A stretch of DNA of 64,000 bases from Clostridia bacterium (GCA_017461985.1 JAFTSA010000009.1:24486-88485), one strand, 5' to 3'. Numbered from the stretch's first letter, positions 9,514 through 18,210 are shown. Made by a program: numbers and translations. The notes: generated by a model not told the origin, from the sequence alone.

Positions 9514-9600
9514 AAATTACCTGTTTTCGTGGCGGATATTTTGCCATCAACCACACAAATTATTCTTGTGCCAAAGATGAAATCTTGAAGCACAAAAGAC

Positions 9601-9628
9601 AAAGGGACAACCACTCGGTTGTCCTTTA
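9601..9628 (-). terminator. intrinsic terminator of the metG-tatD-rSAM operon
   Basis: GGACAACC pairs with GGTTGTCC around a 4-nt loop, directly after the stop codon of the radical SAM gene. The minus-strand tail reads CTTTGTCTTTTG. Confidence 0.75.
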
Positions 9629-10234
9629 TTATTCGTTGTAAATTGTAGGACGGACACGGAATTTTGCACCCAATTCGTCAGCCAGTTTTCTGCATTCATT
9701 TATCTCGTCTTCACCTATGAAATCCACCACGGTGAGGGTTGTGTCAATGCCGTTTTCAACGCACCCTTTTGTGAAGTCGATGATTGCGTCAAAAGCCTCT
9801 TCACCGTACTTGCTCCTGCATATCTCTTGATAGAGTTCGCGGTTTGAAGCGTTCAGTGAAATTGACACTGCATCAATATATTTTGAGATGAGTGCGGGCA
9901 CGTCGTCACGCTTGTTCCAAAGTCCGCCAAGGCCGTTGGTGTTGACACGTGTCTTCAACCCAAGTCGTTTAAGATAAGGGCCAACTTGTGACAAAACGGG
10001 AAGTGCACACATAGGCTCACCAAATCCGCAGAACACTATCTCGTCGTACTTCTTCAAAGGGAACAGACTGAGTGCCTCTTTGACGTCTTCAAAGTTGGGC
10101 TCACGGCTGAGACGCAGGTCATCTTCCCCAACTCCGTTCTTGAAATTGCGCAAGCAAAACTCACAGTTGTTGGGGCACTTGTTGGTGAGGTTGATATAAA
10201 GGCTGTCGCCGTATTCGTAAACAAAATTTTTCAT
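9629..10234 (-). CDS. TatD-associated radical SAM protein
   Basis: A short radical SAM protein of 201 residues of the kind encoded next to tatD in many Bacillota (the TIGR04038 type). The cluster-binding cysteines are Cys20, Cys24 and Cys27 in NKCPNNCEFCLRNF. The GFGEPMCALP stretch is the SAM-contact glycine region. The protein is a minimal barrel without an extra C-terminal Fe-S domain. It lies 30 nt after tatD and ends at a terminator, as the third gene of metG-tatD-rSAM. Its substrate is unknown for the family; the conserved linkage suggests a role with TatD in RNA or DNA end processing, which remains inference. Confidence 0.88.
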   Translation of the reverse strand: MKNFVYEYGDSLYINLTNKCPNNCEFCLRNFKNGVGEDDLRLSREPNFEDVKEALSLFPLKKYDEIVFCGFGEPMCALPVLSQVGPYLKRLGLKTRVNTNGLGGLWNKRDDVPALISKYIDAVSISLNASNRELYQEICRSKYGEEAFDAIIDFTKGCVENGIDTTLTVVDFIGEDEINECRKLADELGAKFRVRPTIYNE

Positions 10235-10264
10235 TATTTTCGCAAAATCAATGGTTTATCTATG

Positions 10265-11038
10265 CTATTTCATCTTGTAAAACAGCGTTTTGGTGTTTTT
10301 GTTTGATTTTTCAATCAGCTCGTTTTCATCAACGCCAAGGACTTCAACTGCCTTTTTCACCACAAGAGCCGTGTGCTTGGGCTCGTTGGTTTTGCCTCTA
10401 AAAGGCACTGGTGCCATATACGGCGCGTCGGTTTCAAAGAGCAATCTGTCAAGAGGTACGGCACGTAAAGCCTCGATGTTGTGCACTGCATTTTTGAAGG
10501 TAATAGGGCCTCCAAAAGCAAAGAAAGCGTCGTATTTTGAAAACACTTTCACCATTTCGGCAGAGCCAGAATAGCAGTGCAAAAGCACGCCGTGAGAGAG
10601 TTTACTCTTGTTGTTTTCAAGGATTCTTCTTGTGTCCTCATAGGCCTCACGGACGTGAAGTGCAACGGGAAGACGGAGGCTGTCCGCCAACTCGATTTGC
10701 TCCTCAAAAACCTTTTCTTGCACGTCACGAGGAGACAAATCGTAGTGATAGTCAAGGCCTATTTCACCGATGCCAACCACCTTTTCATCTGCCGACAGAT
10801 TGCGGAAAATATCATAGATTTCCGCGGTCATAAGACGGCTGTCGTGGGGATGCATTCCAACTGTTGCGTACACCTCTTTATACCTTCTTGCAATGTCAAC
10901 ACCAAGGGTGGATGAAGGCAGGTCATAGCCCACCGTAATCACACTCTCAATGCCGTTTGCATTAAGGCCCTTTACGATGTCGTCAACGATAGGATACAAC
11001 CTTTCGTCTGTAAGGTGGCAATGGCTGTCAATTATCAT
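10265..11038 (-). CDS. tatD: TatD family metal-dependent hydrolase
   Basis: TatD proteins are metal-dependent 3'-5' exonucleases, also active as D-aminoacyl-tRNA deacylases in some reports. The 257 residues show the metallo-hydrolase signature at the start (MIIDSHCHLTD, His6 and His8), GIGEIGLDYHYD with the metal-bridging Glu, ALHVREA, LLHCYSGS, and the final metal Asp in LLFETDAPYM. An upstream in-frame extension exists, but the chosen ATG overlaps the metG stop (TAATG) and matches the family N terminus exactly. The metG-tatD order is conserved in many Bacillota. Confidence 0.94.
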   Translation of the reverse strand: MIIDSHCHLTDERLYPIVDDIVKGLNANGIESVITVGYDLPSSTLGVDIARRYKEVYATVGMHPHDSRLMTAEIYDIFRNLSADEKVVGIGEIGLDYHYDLSPRDVQEKVFEEQIELADSLRLPVALHVREAYEDTRRILENNKSKLSHGVLLHCYSGSAEMVKVFSKYDAFFAFGGPITFKNAVHNIEALRAVPLDRLLFETDAPYMAPVPFRGKTNEPKHTALVVKKAVEVLGVDENELIEKSNKNTKTLFYKMK

Positions 11039-12975
11039 TATCTTACTGTTGCGCCAGAGGGCATTTTCTTTTCGGGAGTGACAAGGCAGAGGTCGTCGTC
11101 TGTGCATGCGCAGAGGAGCATACCTTGGCTTTCAATTCCGCAAAGTTTGGCGGCTTTCAGGTTGCTGACCACAACAACTTGCTTGCCCACCATTTCTTCG
11201 GGGGTGTAGAATTTTGCGATACCGCTGACGATTGTGCGGACTTCGTCATCAATTTTCACTGAGAATTTCAAAAGCTTGTTTGCCTTCTTCACCTTCTCTG
11301 CTTCGATGATTTCACCTACGCGAAGTTGGACTTTCATAAAGTCCTCGATGCCGATTTCGCTGATTGAAATAACGTTTTCGGGCTTTTTGACTTCCTTAGG
11401 TTTGCGTGCTTCATACATTGCATTGACCTTTTCTGCAATTTCCTTGCCGTCAAGACGCTTGAAGAGGATTTCAGGATTTGCGGTCACTTTCGTTCCGCTT
11501 TCATACAATCCAAATTCACCAAGCTTGTCAAAAGGTCTTGCTTCAGTGTTGAACTCTTCATACACCTTCTTTGCGGTGTCGGGCATAAAGCTTTCAAGGA
11601 GAGTTGTGCCGATGATGATTGCCTCGGTGAGGTTATACAGGACTGTTGCAAGGCGGTCCTTCTTTGTTTCGTCCTTGGCAAGTGCCCAAGGCATTGTTTC
11701 GTCAATATATTTATTGGCTCTACGGAAGAGTGTAAACACTTCACTGAGAGCATCTGCCACTTTGTAGCCGTCAATCTTGTCTGCCACTTTCTTGTATGCG
11801 CCTGTGACAACTGCTTTAAGCTCATCGTCAACTGCCTCTGTGACACCCTTGTTTTCAACAACGCCGTCAAAATATTTGTTGGACATTGCGATTGTTCTGC
11901 TTACAAGGTTGCCGTAGACGTTGGCAAGTTCACTGTTGATGGTTTCGGTGACGATATCCCAGTTGATGATGCCGTCGTTGTCATAAGGCATTTGTGAAAG
12001 GAGGAAATATCTCACTGCATCAACGCCGTAGAAGGACACAAGGTCGTCTGCATAGATGACGTTGCCTGTTGACTTTGACATCTTTCCGCCGTCTTGGAGG
12101 AGCCAAGGGTGACCATAGATTTGTTTGGGGAGAGGTTCGCCCATTGCCATAAGGAAGATAGGCCAATAAATGCTGTGGAAGCGGACGATATCCTTGCCGA
12201 TGACGTGGACGTCTGCGGGCCAATACTTTTTGTAGTCGGGGTCTGAGTTGCCGTCTGCGTCAAAACCAAGACCTGTGATGTAGTTTGAAAGTGCATCAAG
12301 CCACACGTAGACGACGTGCTTGTCGTCAAAGTCCACGGGGATACCCCACTTAAAGGAGGTACGTGACACGCAAAGGTCTTGGAGACCGGGCTTTAAGAAG
12401 TTGTTGACCATCTCGTTCTTTCTTGAGATAGGAAGAATGAAGTCGGGGTGGGTGTTGTAATATTCCATGAGGGCGTCGGCGTACTTGCTCATCTTGAAGA
12501 AGTATGCTTCTTCCTCTGCCACGTGGACTTCTCTGCCACAGTCGGGGCATTTGCCGTCAACGAGTTGGCTTTCTGTCCAGAAAGATTCACAAGGAGTGCA
12601 ATACCAGCCGTGGTATGCGCCCTTGTAGATGTCCCCTTGTTCATAGAACTTTTTGAACATCTTTTGGATTTGTTTTTCGTGATATTCGTCTGTTGTGCGG
12701 ACGAATTTATCGTAGGACGTGTTCATCAAATCCCAAATATTTTTGATGCCGCCTGCCACTTCGTCCACAAATTGCTTGGGAGTTTTGCCTGCTGCGGCTG
12801 CTTTAAGTTCGATTTTTTCGCCGTGCTCGTCAGTGCCGGTTTGAAAACGGACATCGTATCCTTGCTTACGTTTGAATCTTGCAAGGAGGTCTGCGAGGAC
12901 GATTTCATAAGTGTTGCCTATATGAGGCTTGCCTGAGGTGTAGGCGATTGCTGTGGTAATGTAATACTTTTCCAT
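11038..12975 (-). CDS. metG: methionyl-tRNA synthetase
   Basis: MetRS attaches methionine to initiator and elongator tRNA-Met. The 645 residues include the HIGH-type motif HIGN at 18-21, a zinc knuckle (CTPCESF and CPDCGRE) inserted in the connective domain, the KMSKS motif near residue 297, an anticodon-binding helical domain, and a C-terminal EMAPII-like tRNA-binding domain (FMKVQLRVGEIIEAEKVK). The start at 12975 matches the family N terminus and has an AAGAAGG SD. It heads the metG-tatD-rSAM operon. Its leader is only about 45 nt, which rules out a T-box or SAM riboswitch. Confidence 0.96.
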   Translation of the reverse strand: MEKYYITTAIAYTSGKPHIGNTYEIVLADLLARFKRKQGYDVRFQTGTDEHGEKIELKAAAAGKTPKQFVDEVAGGIKNIWDLMNTSYDKFVRTTDEYHEKQIQKMFKKFYEQGDIYKGAYHGWYCTPCESFWTESQLVDGKCPDCGREVHVAEEEAYFFKMSKYADALMEYYNTHPDFILPISRKNEMVNNFLKPGLQDLCVSRTSFKWGIPVDFDDKHVVYVWLDALSNYITGLGFDADGNSDPDYKKYWPADVHVIGKDIVRFHSIYWPIFLMAMGEPLPKQIYGHPWLLQDGGKMSKSTGNVIYADDLVSFYGVDAVRYFLLSQMPYDNDGIINWDIVTETINSELANVYGNLVSRTIAMSNKYFDGVVENKGVTEAVDDELKAVVTGAYKKVADKIDGYKVADALSEVFTLFRRANKYIDETMPWALAKDETKKDRLATVLYNLTEAIIIGTTLLESFMPDTAKKVYEEFNTEARPFDKLGEFGLYESGTKVTANPEILFKRLDGKEIAEKVNAMYEARKPKEVKKPENVISISEIGIEDFMKVQLRVGEIIEAEKVKKANKLLKFSVKIDDEVRTIVSGIAKFYTPEEMVGKQVVVVSNLKAAKLCGIESQGMLLCACTDDDLCLVTPEKKMPSGATVR

Positions 12976-13027
12976 AAAACCTTCTTTTTCGGCAGATGAG
13001 CCGAATTTATAATATTTAGTGAGAAAT

Positions 13028-13056
13028 ATTATACCCCTTTCTGTGGTTTTTGTCCA
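13028..13056 (-). promoter_or_regulatory. promoter of the metG operon
   Basis: Minus strand TGGACA (13051-13056), 17-nt spacer, perfect TATAAT (13028-13033). The leader carries a small hairpin TTCGGC/GCCGAA at about 12988-13005. Confidence 0.8.
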
Positions 13057-13097
13057 CAAAAAAGCATATATGCACCCTTGAAGCCGTAAAATATTGT

Positions 13098-13766
13098 ATG
13101 AATTTGGTGTTTACGGCAATAGTGCTGGTGTCCTCAATCATCCTCATTTTCACAAATCCTAGTGAGGTTTTCCCCTCTATGATTGAGGGTGTAGGCGGTG
13201 CAATTGACCTGTGTTTCAAGTTGTGCGCCATATATGCTGTGTGGTTGTCGGTGCTGAAAATCATGGAAAAGACTGGGTTAGATAGCGGATTAGCCCGACT
13301 TTTACGCCCTGTGATAAGACGGCTTTTCAAAGGTGAAAGTGATGAAAGTGAAAAGTGGATTTCAGTGAATCTTGCCTCAAATATGCTAGGTATGGGAGGG
13401 GCAAGCACCCCTGCAGGCATAAAGGCTATGGCAAGTATGGAAAAAGGGGCAAAAGCCACTGCCAATATGGATTTGCTTGTTGTCATCAACGCAACTTCAA
13501 TCCAGCTTATCCCTGCAACCATAATTGCACTCCGTGCTTCTGCCGGCAGTGGAAATCCCTCTTCAATCATTGCTCCCACCCTCATTTCATCTACAATAGC
13601 AACAGTGGTTGGAGTGGTGCTGACCAAGTTGTTTTCAAAGGACAATGAGGACAACAAACCCTCGATAACACAAAAGTTGAAGATGAAACTCCATGACTTC
13701 ATCAAAAGATTGAAAACTAAAAATTCTACAAAATCAAAAAACAAAAAGTCGGGTGGCAGACCGTGA
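13098..13766 (+). CDS. spmA: spore maturation protein A
   Basis: SpmA is an integral membrane protein with nucleoside-recognition (Gate) domain features. Together with SpmB it is needed for full dehydration of the spore core in Bacillus. The product has several hydrophobic segments and the conserved SNMLGMGGASTPAGIKAM and NATSIQLIPATIIALR motifs. The last 40 residues are an unusually Lys/Asn/Ser-rich tail. ATG 13098 is chosen because MNLVFTAIVL aligns with family N termini. A TTG at 13050 would add 16 residues inside the divergent metG promoter; no good SD precedes either, so the start is uncertain. It overlaps spmB by four bases. Confidence 0.88.
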   Translation: MNLVFTAIVLVSSIILIFTNPSEVFPSMIEGVGGAIDLCFKLCAIYAVWLSVLKIMEKTGLDSGLARLLRPVIRRLFKGESDESEKWISVNLASNMLGMGGASTPAGIKAMASMEKGAKATANMDLLVVINATSIQLIPATIIALRASAGSGNPSSIIAPTLISSTIATVVGVVLTKLFSKDNEDNKPSITQKLKMKLHDFIKRLKTKNSTKSKNKKSGGRP

Positions 13767-14269
13767 GCATATACATCCTGCCTGTCATCATAGTGGCGCT
13801 TTTCCTCTATGCAATAGTGAAAAGAGTGAAGGTGTACGACTGTTTTCTTGAGGGAGGACGTGAAGGTCTTGCCCTTGTGAAGGGCGTCTTCCCCTACGTT
13901 GCCACAATCTATATTGCCATAGTTTTGTTCAAAGTCAGTGGGCTGTCGCACCATCTTGCAACCGCCCTTTCAGTGCCTATGGGCTATCTTGGCATACCCC
14001 CTGAAATCACCGAACTTATGATGCTTGTGCCCATCAGCGGAAGTGGCACCATTGCCCTTGTTGAAGAGGTGATTGCTGAATTTGGTGTGGACAGTTATGT
14101 TGCAAAATGCGCCTCGGTTGTTGCAGGTGGCAGTGAAACGATATTTTACATATCGGCAGTTTATCTGTCAAAATGCAAAGTTAAACACCTTAATCGTGCA
14201 ATTCCCATATCATTGTTCTGCACACTCCTCGGCACGGTAATAGGGTGTGCACTGTGTAGAGTGATGTGA
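13763..14269 (+). CDS. spmB: spore maturation protein B
   Basis: SpmB is the partner of SpmA in spore core maturation; both are membrane proteins of the Gate family. The 168 residues have four or five hydrophobic segments and the conserved VPISGSGTIALVEEV and GGSETIFYISAVY motifs. The GTG start overlaps the spmA TGA (GTGA) and follows a GGTGG SD, which indicates coupling. The gene is followed by the structured repeat element at 14300-14689. Its presence points to an endospore-forming ancestry, though not necessarily to sporulation today. Confidence 0.92.
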   Translation: MSIYILPVIIVALFLYAIVKRVKVYDCFLEGGREGLALVKGVFPYVATIYIAIVLFKVSGLSHHLATALSVPMGYLGIPPEITELMMLVPISGSGTIALVEEVIAEFGVDSYVAKCASVVAGGSETIFYISAVYLSKCKVKHLNRAIPISLFCTLLGTVIGCALCRVM

Positions 14270-14299
14270 AAAGTGAGTGCGTAATCCCGTGCGACATTA

Positions 14300-14689
14300 T
14301 ATGTCCCCCTTCCTCACGTGTTTCCCCCTTCTGCCTACGGCAGAGCCCTACGGGCAGGGCAACACTCGGCTCTCGCACATTAAGCGTCGTCGCCTCATTA
14401 TGCCACTCGTTGCGTTGGTGCAAAAAAAATCACAGCGCACCCGCAACTTCGTACTCTTGTCTGGTGCTCGGCGCTCCCTTCCTCGTCGCCGCTGCTCCTC
14501 GCGTTCCGTCTTCGAAGGAGTGAGTGCTTGTATAAGTACGCCCAAATATACCCTACATTAACTAAAAGCGCAATAAATTGATGAAGAGCGCGAAAAAGCC
14601 CTGATAGGCCGACCGACGCGTACTTGGCGTACGTGAGGGTGGAATATCAGGGCTTTGACAATGCTATTCGCGATTTAGTGCGCTTTTAG
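14300..14689 (+). repeat. composite structured repeat element, copy A
   Basis: A 390-bp non-coding element between convergent spmB and the DUF1858 gene. Its left end begins TATGTCCCCCTTCCTCACGT (a 31-bp match at 14300-14330 to 45613-45643) and continues with two small hairpins, CTGCC/GGCAG and GCCC/GGGC. A shared 15-mer CGGCTCTCGCACATT is at 14367-14381. The right part (14562-14689) folds into one long nested hairpin: a 19-position outer stem with one A.G mismatch, a perfect 12-bp middle stem (14595-14606 with 14645-14656) and an inner CGTAC/GTACG hairpin with loop TTGGC. The outer arm overlaps the stop codon of the DUF1858 gene and ends in TTTTAG, so it could also terminate transcription from both sides. 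Confidence 0.85.
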
Positions 14690-14883
14690 TCGATTGTTGC
14701 GTTCAGCTTTGCAAGAAGCTCATCCAGATTAACACCGTGAACGACTGCGATGTCGCCAACTGTTTCTTGATGTGCGAGGGCGCAACCAAGGCAGTGGAGT
14801 CCTGCTTCTTGAAGGACGCGTGCAACTTTTTCAGGATTGCCGATGTTGAGTGCATCGATGATGAGTGTATCTTTGGTGATCAT
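14686..14883 (-). CDS. DUF1858 domain protein with CxxC disulfide motif
   Basis: A 65-residue protein of the DUF1858 family, also described as hybrid-cluster-protein-associated redox-disulfide domain (TIGR03980). It carries the typical GLHCLGCALAHQETV segment with Cys31 and Cys34. The family is presumed to act in small thiol or Fe-S related redox chemistry in anaerobes; no partner is encoded next to it here. A GGAGGTATAT SD precedes the ATG. Its stop codon lies within the outer stem of the repeat element to the left. Confidence 0.88.
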   Translation of the reverse strand: MITKDTLIIDALNIGNPEKVARVLQEAGLHCLGCALAHQETVGDIAVVHGVNLDELLAKLNATID

Positions 14884-14927
14884 AATATATACCTCCGTAA
14901 TTAAATCAATTTTGGTTCATTTAGATT

Positions 14928-15983
14928 TTAACCCAAAAGCCCGTTGGACGCAAGCAATATGAGCACAATTCCTGCAATCATGGCAAGTGCACCAAATACA
15001 GTGAGGCTCACGCGGGCAGGGGATAATGGATATTTGCCGTAGGACTTGCCTGTCCTGCCGTTGACTATGTAGCGGTAAATCTTTTCCTTGTGCTTGCAAC
15101 CGAATATCCACACGGGGACAAGGGCGTAATTGAATGCAACAAGAGGATAATTGGTGTAGGCGTTGTAGTCGCCAACAACGTCGTAGGTGTAGCGGGAAAG
15201 GGCCTCACGTCTTATGTCGTTTTCCATCATAACCCTTGCGGTGTCAAAACAACTGTCCAAAGTGGCGTCACACTTCTCTGCTGAAAATCCTGCCACGTAG
15301 TCCCTTTGATAGCCTTCAAGACTGCCTACGTCGTAAGGGGTAATCTTGTGGAGTTCCTCTTGTGAGAGGTGTCTTGTTGCCTCAATCATAACGTCCTTAA
15401 AGACCTTGACCACCTCACCGCTGACAGAAAACCATCTTGTCTTGCGGACAGTACGGCGGTTTTTGCCACTGCCCACCGTCACGTAGTAGTATTTGCCAAG
15501 TCGCGCTTTATATGTAGTGTGAGTGTCACTTGTGAAAAGATATGAGGGCACGTACACTCCGTTGAAGTTGTCGGGCTTGAAATTCTTTTTGAAGGAGGAG
15601 AGGGCAAAAAACTTTTTCTTTATCCAGTTTTTGCCTGCCTCGTACGCCATCTCCTTTGTGTATAGGAAAGGGAGAATCCCGTCGGGTTTCAGTCCACCAA
15701 CATCTTTCAGTTTGACAATATTAGTTGCTGAGCAAAAGGGGCATTTTGTGGCGGTGACAAAACTGTCAAAGACCACTTCCCCTCCGCAGTTTGGGCATTT
15801 GTAAGTTGAGGTGCTGTCATCAACAATGCTGTCATCTCTTTCGGTGTAGAAGTTGCGCTTGCGCGTGCCTATCACTGCTATGTCCTTTTTGGAATCGCAG
15901 TATGGGCAAGACAACCCACCTGTCAGTGGGTTGAAAAGCATATCTGCACCGCAGTTTTCACATTTGATGACAGATGGTGACAT
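14928..15983 (-). CDS. double zinc-ribbon membrane-anchored protein (YdjG-like)
   Basis: A 351-residue protein with two TFIIB-type zinc ribbons at the N end (Cys8, 11, 26, 29 and Cys63, 66, 81, 84). A conserved mid region of unknown fold follows (GLKPDGILPFLYTKEMAYEA), then one or two hydrophobic segments near the C end (LTVFGALAMIAGIVLILLAS). This layout matches the zinc-ribbon proteins that accompany SPFH proteins, such as B. subtilis YdjG, which helps bring PspA to the membrane. No pspA lies in this window. The ATG at 15983 overlaps the TGA of the upstream SPFH gene (TGATG), so the two are translated together. It is probably involved in membrane stress or integrity, by inference. Confidence 0.85.
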   Translation of the reverse strand: MSPSVIKCENCGADMLFNPLTGGLSCPYCDSKKDIAVIGTRKRNFYTERDDSIVDDSTSTYKCPNCGGEVVFDSFVTATKCPFCSATNIVKLKDVGGLKPDGILPFLYTKEMAYEAGKNWIKKKFFALSSFKKNFKPDNFNGVYVPSYLFTSDTHTTYKARLGKYYYVTVGSGKNRRTVRKTRWFSVSGEVVKVFKDVMIEATRHLSQEELHKITPYDVGSLEGYQRDYVAGFSAEKCDATLDSCFDTARVMMENDIRREALSRYTYDVVGDYNAYTNYPLVAFNYALVPVWIFGCKHKEKIYRYIVNGRTGKSYGKYPLSPARVSLTVFGALAMIAGIVLILLASNGLLG

Positions 15984-17104
15984 CAGCCTATCTTTGCTCC
16001 GCACTCAGGGCAGAACTTGACTCCACCCTTGATTTCTGCATTACACTTGGGGCAAGTTGCTTTTGTAGGTGTGCCACACTCGGGGCAGAACTTTGCCCCT
16101 GCTGAAAGCACTGCGCCACACTTTGAGCAAGATGCAACACCGCCGTTTTTGGCACCGCAGTTTGAACAGAATTTTGCATCAAAAGGCATTTTAGCGCCAC
16201 AATTTGAACACTCAACTTCCTTTTTGGCGTGTTGACGATAAATTTCGTTCATATGGTTGGAGAACTCTGCACCAACTCTTGCACCTGCGCCAAGTCCAAT
16301 TCCCATGCCGGCAAATGCTCCGCCTGCGCCAGGGTTTTTGGCGGCGTCACGCATTGCGCCTACACTTTCATATTGAGCGTACTCGGGCATTTTGTCACCA
16401 AGGACGCCAAGGGTGGTGCGCTTGTCCATTGCCTTTTCAACGGCTTCGGGCAGTTTCAAATTTTTGACGATGACTTCGTCCACTGCAAGGCCCAACTTGC
16501 CAAACTTTTCGCAAGCCTTGTCTCTTGTGGTGTCACCAAGTTCACGATAGTTGGATGCAAGGTCAAGGGCGGGGATTTCGCATTCACCGATGAGGTCGGT
16601 CAGTTCCATCAAGATGATGCCCTTGAGATAGTCTTGAATCTTGTCGGTGGTGCAACTGTGCAACGTGCCGAAATACTCCTTCATAAAGAGTTCGGGGTTG
16701 CAGACGTGGAAAGCATATTCGCCGTGTCCTGAAAGACGAATCATGCCAAAGTCCTTATCACGCATCATAATGGGGTTGGCCGTGCCCCACTTCATACCCA
16801 CGAATTGTTTGAGGTTGACAAAATAGACGTCACTCTTGATGGGCATATCGTAGCCGTATTTCCATGCGCCAAGTTTGGACAAGATAGGAAGATTTTTTGT
16901 TTCAAGTTTCCAAGTGCCTGCGGTGAAGACGTCTGCAATTTGACCTTCGTGGACAAAGATTGCGGCTTGACTTTCGCGGACCACCAGTTTTGAGCCTGTC
17001 ATGATTTCATAGCGGTCAGGCACTTCAAACTTGTAGACCATAGTCTTGTCAGTGAAGCCCTGCCATTCGATGACTTTCAGCAAGTTCTTTTTGAAGAATC
17101 CCAT
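15983..17104 (-). CDS. SPFH domain protein with C-terminal zinc ribbons (YdjI-like)
   Basis: A 373-residue protein. Residues 1-215 form the SPFH/band-7-like domain often mis-named virion core protein. A short Ala/Gly-rich hinge (NPGAGGAFAGMGIGLGAGAR) follows. The last 80 residues hold three zinc-ribbon units with CxxC pairs (CSNCGAK, CSKCGAV, CPKCNAE, each followed by FCxxCG). B. subtilis YdjI is the closest well-known relative and belongs to the pspA operon. There is no transmembrane helix, so it probably associates peripherally with the membrane through its partner at 14928-15983. It has its own promoter (17135-17163) and an AGGAGA SD. Confidence 0.88.
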   Translation of the reverse strand: MGFFKKNLLKVIEWQGFTDKTMVYKFEVPDRYEIMTGSKLVVRESQAAIFVHEGQIADVFTAGTWKLETKNLPILSKLGAWKYGYDMPIKSDVYFVNLKQFVGMKWGTANPIMMRDKDFGMIRLSGHGEYAFHVCNPELFMKEYFGTLHSCTTDKIQDYLKGIILMELTDLIGECEIPALDLASNYRELGDTTRDKACEKFGKLGLAVDEVIVKNLKLPEAVEKAMDKRTTLGVLGDKMPEYAQYESVGAMRDAAKNPGAGGAFAGMGIGLGAGARVGAEFSNHMNEIYRQHAKKEVECSNCGAKMPFDAKFCSNCGAKNGGVASCSKCGAVLSAGAKFCPECGTPTKATCPKCNAEIKGGVKFCPECGAKIG

Positions 17105-17134
17105 ATCATTTCTCCTATAATAAATTTCAAATGT

Positions 17135-17163
17135 ATTATATCACCACTATGCTCGCTTTTCAA
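17135..17163 (-). promoter_or_regulatory. promoter of the SPFH/zinc-ribbon operon
   Basis: Minus strand TTGAAA (17158-17163), 17-nt spacer, perfect TATAAT (17135-17140). It sits immediately after the stop codon of the AEC transporter gene, so the operon is separately controlled. Confidence 0.82.
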
Positions 17164-17166
17164 GAA

Positions 17167-18210
17167 TTATTTATATACACTGAGGAGGAGCATAATGAGG
17201 GGAATTGTCAAAATTGACAGCAATGTGCTGAGGAGTATGCCGTTGGCAGAGGTCTTTTTGTCTCCGCCGTACAACTCGGCAAAGTTCAAGGTGTTGGTGG
17301 CACAAGGCATTGCGGACATAATGACCAAAGTCACTTTGAGCATTCTGTCAAGTGGTATCGGCCACAAGATGAGGAAGACCAAAATGGGGAAAACAAGGAG
17401 TTTCACCCCAGAGGCAAGATAGTTGCGCCAGTCGGTGAAGAGAGATTTCAAGGGTTGTGCCCCAAATCGCATACCGAGGATTATCATGCACATAGGTGCG
17501 GTCATATCCCCAAAATAGCCTATGATTTTCACCACTTCGGCGGGCATAGACTTCATGGTCACCCCTGCAAAGAAAAGAGGCAGTGCCACAAGAAGAGTCA
17601 GCGTAGGCGGATTGATGAGGGCCTTTTTCACACTCATAAACTTTTTGTTGCCCGAAAGGACGTAGACGCCTATTGACCAGCCCATCATATTCATCGTGCA
17701 GACGTAGACTGCGGAATACACAACCGCCTCAGGATTCAAGGGGAATAACAGGGTGAGAAGAGGCACGCCAAAGAAACCTACGTTGCCAAAGGTGGACAGG
17801 TTGACCATTGCCCTATATGCCCTGCCCTTTGCGGTGTCAGTTATTTGCTTTTTGAGAAGAGGGTCTGTGGCGACTTTGTCACCGTCAAGATAACCCTCTT
17901 CCATAAGATGAGAGGTGATTTCAAGGTCGTTGAATTTTGACTTGAAAATTGCCCACAACACAAGGAATAACCCTAGTTGTGTGACAACGGAAAAAAGAAA
18001 AGTCCAACCCATGCCTGCAAGGATACGTGTGGAATACTCCACCTTCAAAAAGGATTGCAGTGACAAAAAGGGTTGGCAGACGTAAAGCAACACCGCAGAG
18101 AAAAACGGGATTGCCCCTGCCTTGATCAACTTAGTTTTGACAAGGAGAAATCCGGGTATTGCCAGTGCCACGAGGACGAGCACGTTGATCGCTGTTGTTT
18201 TGAAGTCCAT
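17167..18210 (-). CDS. AEC family transporter
   Basis: A 347-residue integral membrane protein of the auxin-efflux-carrier (Mem_trans) family, with about ten hydrophobic segments in two halves. The central loop (EEGYLDGDKVATDPLLKKQI) and the motifs STFGNVGFFGVPLL and PCATNTLNFAELYGGDKKTS are typical. Bacterial members export or import small organic anions such as malate; substrate cannot be predicted. No strong SD is seen before the ATG, and no partner gene is adjacent. Confidence 0.9.
   Translation of the reverse strand: MDFKTTAINVLVLVALAIPGFLLVKTKLIKAGAIPFFSAVLLYVCQPFLSLQSFLKVEYSTRILAGMGWTFLFSVVTQLGLFLVLWAIFKSKFNDLEITSHLMEEGYLDGDKVATDPLLKKQITDTAKGRAYRAMVNLSTFGNVGFFGVPLLTLLFPLNPEAVVYSAVYVCTMNMMGWSIGVYVLSGNKKFMSVKKALINPPTLTLLVALPLFFAGVTMKSMPAEVVKIIGYFGDMTAPMCMIILGMRFGAQPLKSLFTDWRNYLASGVKLLVFPILVFLILWPIPLDRMLKVTLVIMSAMPCATNTLNFAELYGGDKKTSANGILLSTLLSILTIPLIMLLLSVYK

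Noticed and set aside
12976..13027. T-box or SAM riboswitch before metG
   Set aside because: The predicted leader is only about 45 nt with one small hairpin, far too short for either.
14266..14561. Overlapping short frames after spmB
   Set aside because: They lie in repeat copy A, have skewed Ser/Arg composition and no homology pattern.
15983..17104. Phage origin suggested by the name virion core protein
   Set aside because: SPFH proteins of this kind are chromosomal; no phage genes, integrase or attachment site is nearby.
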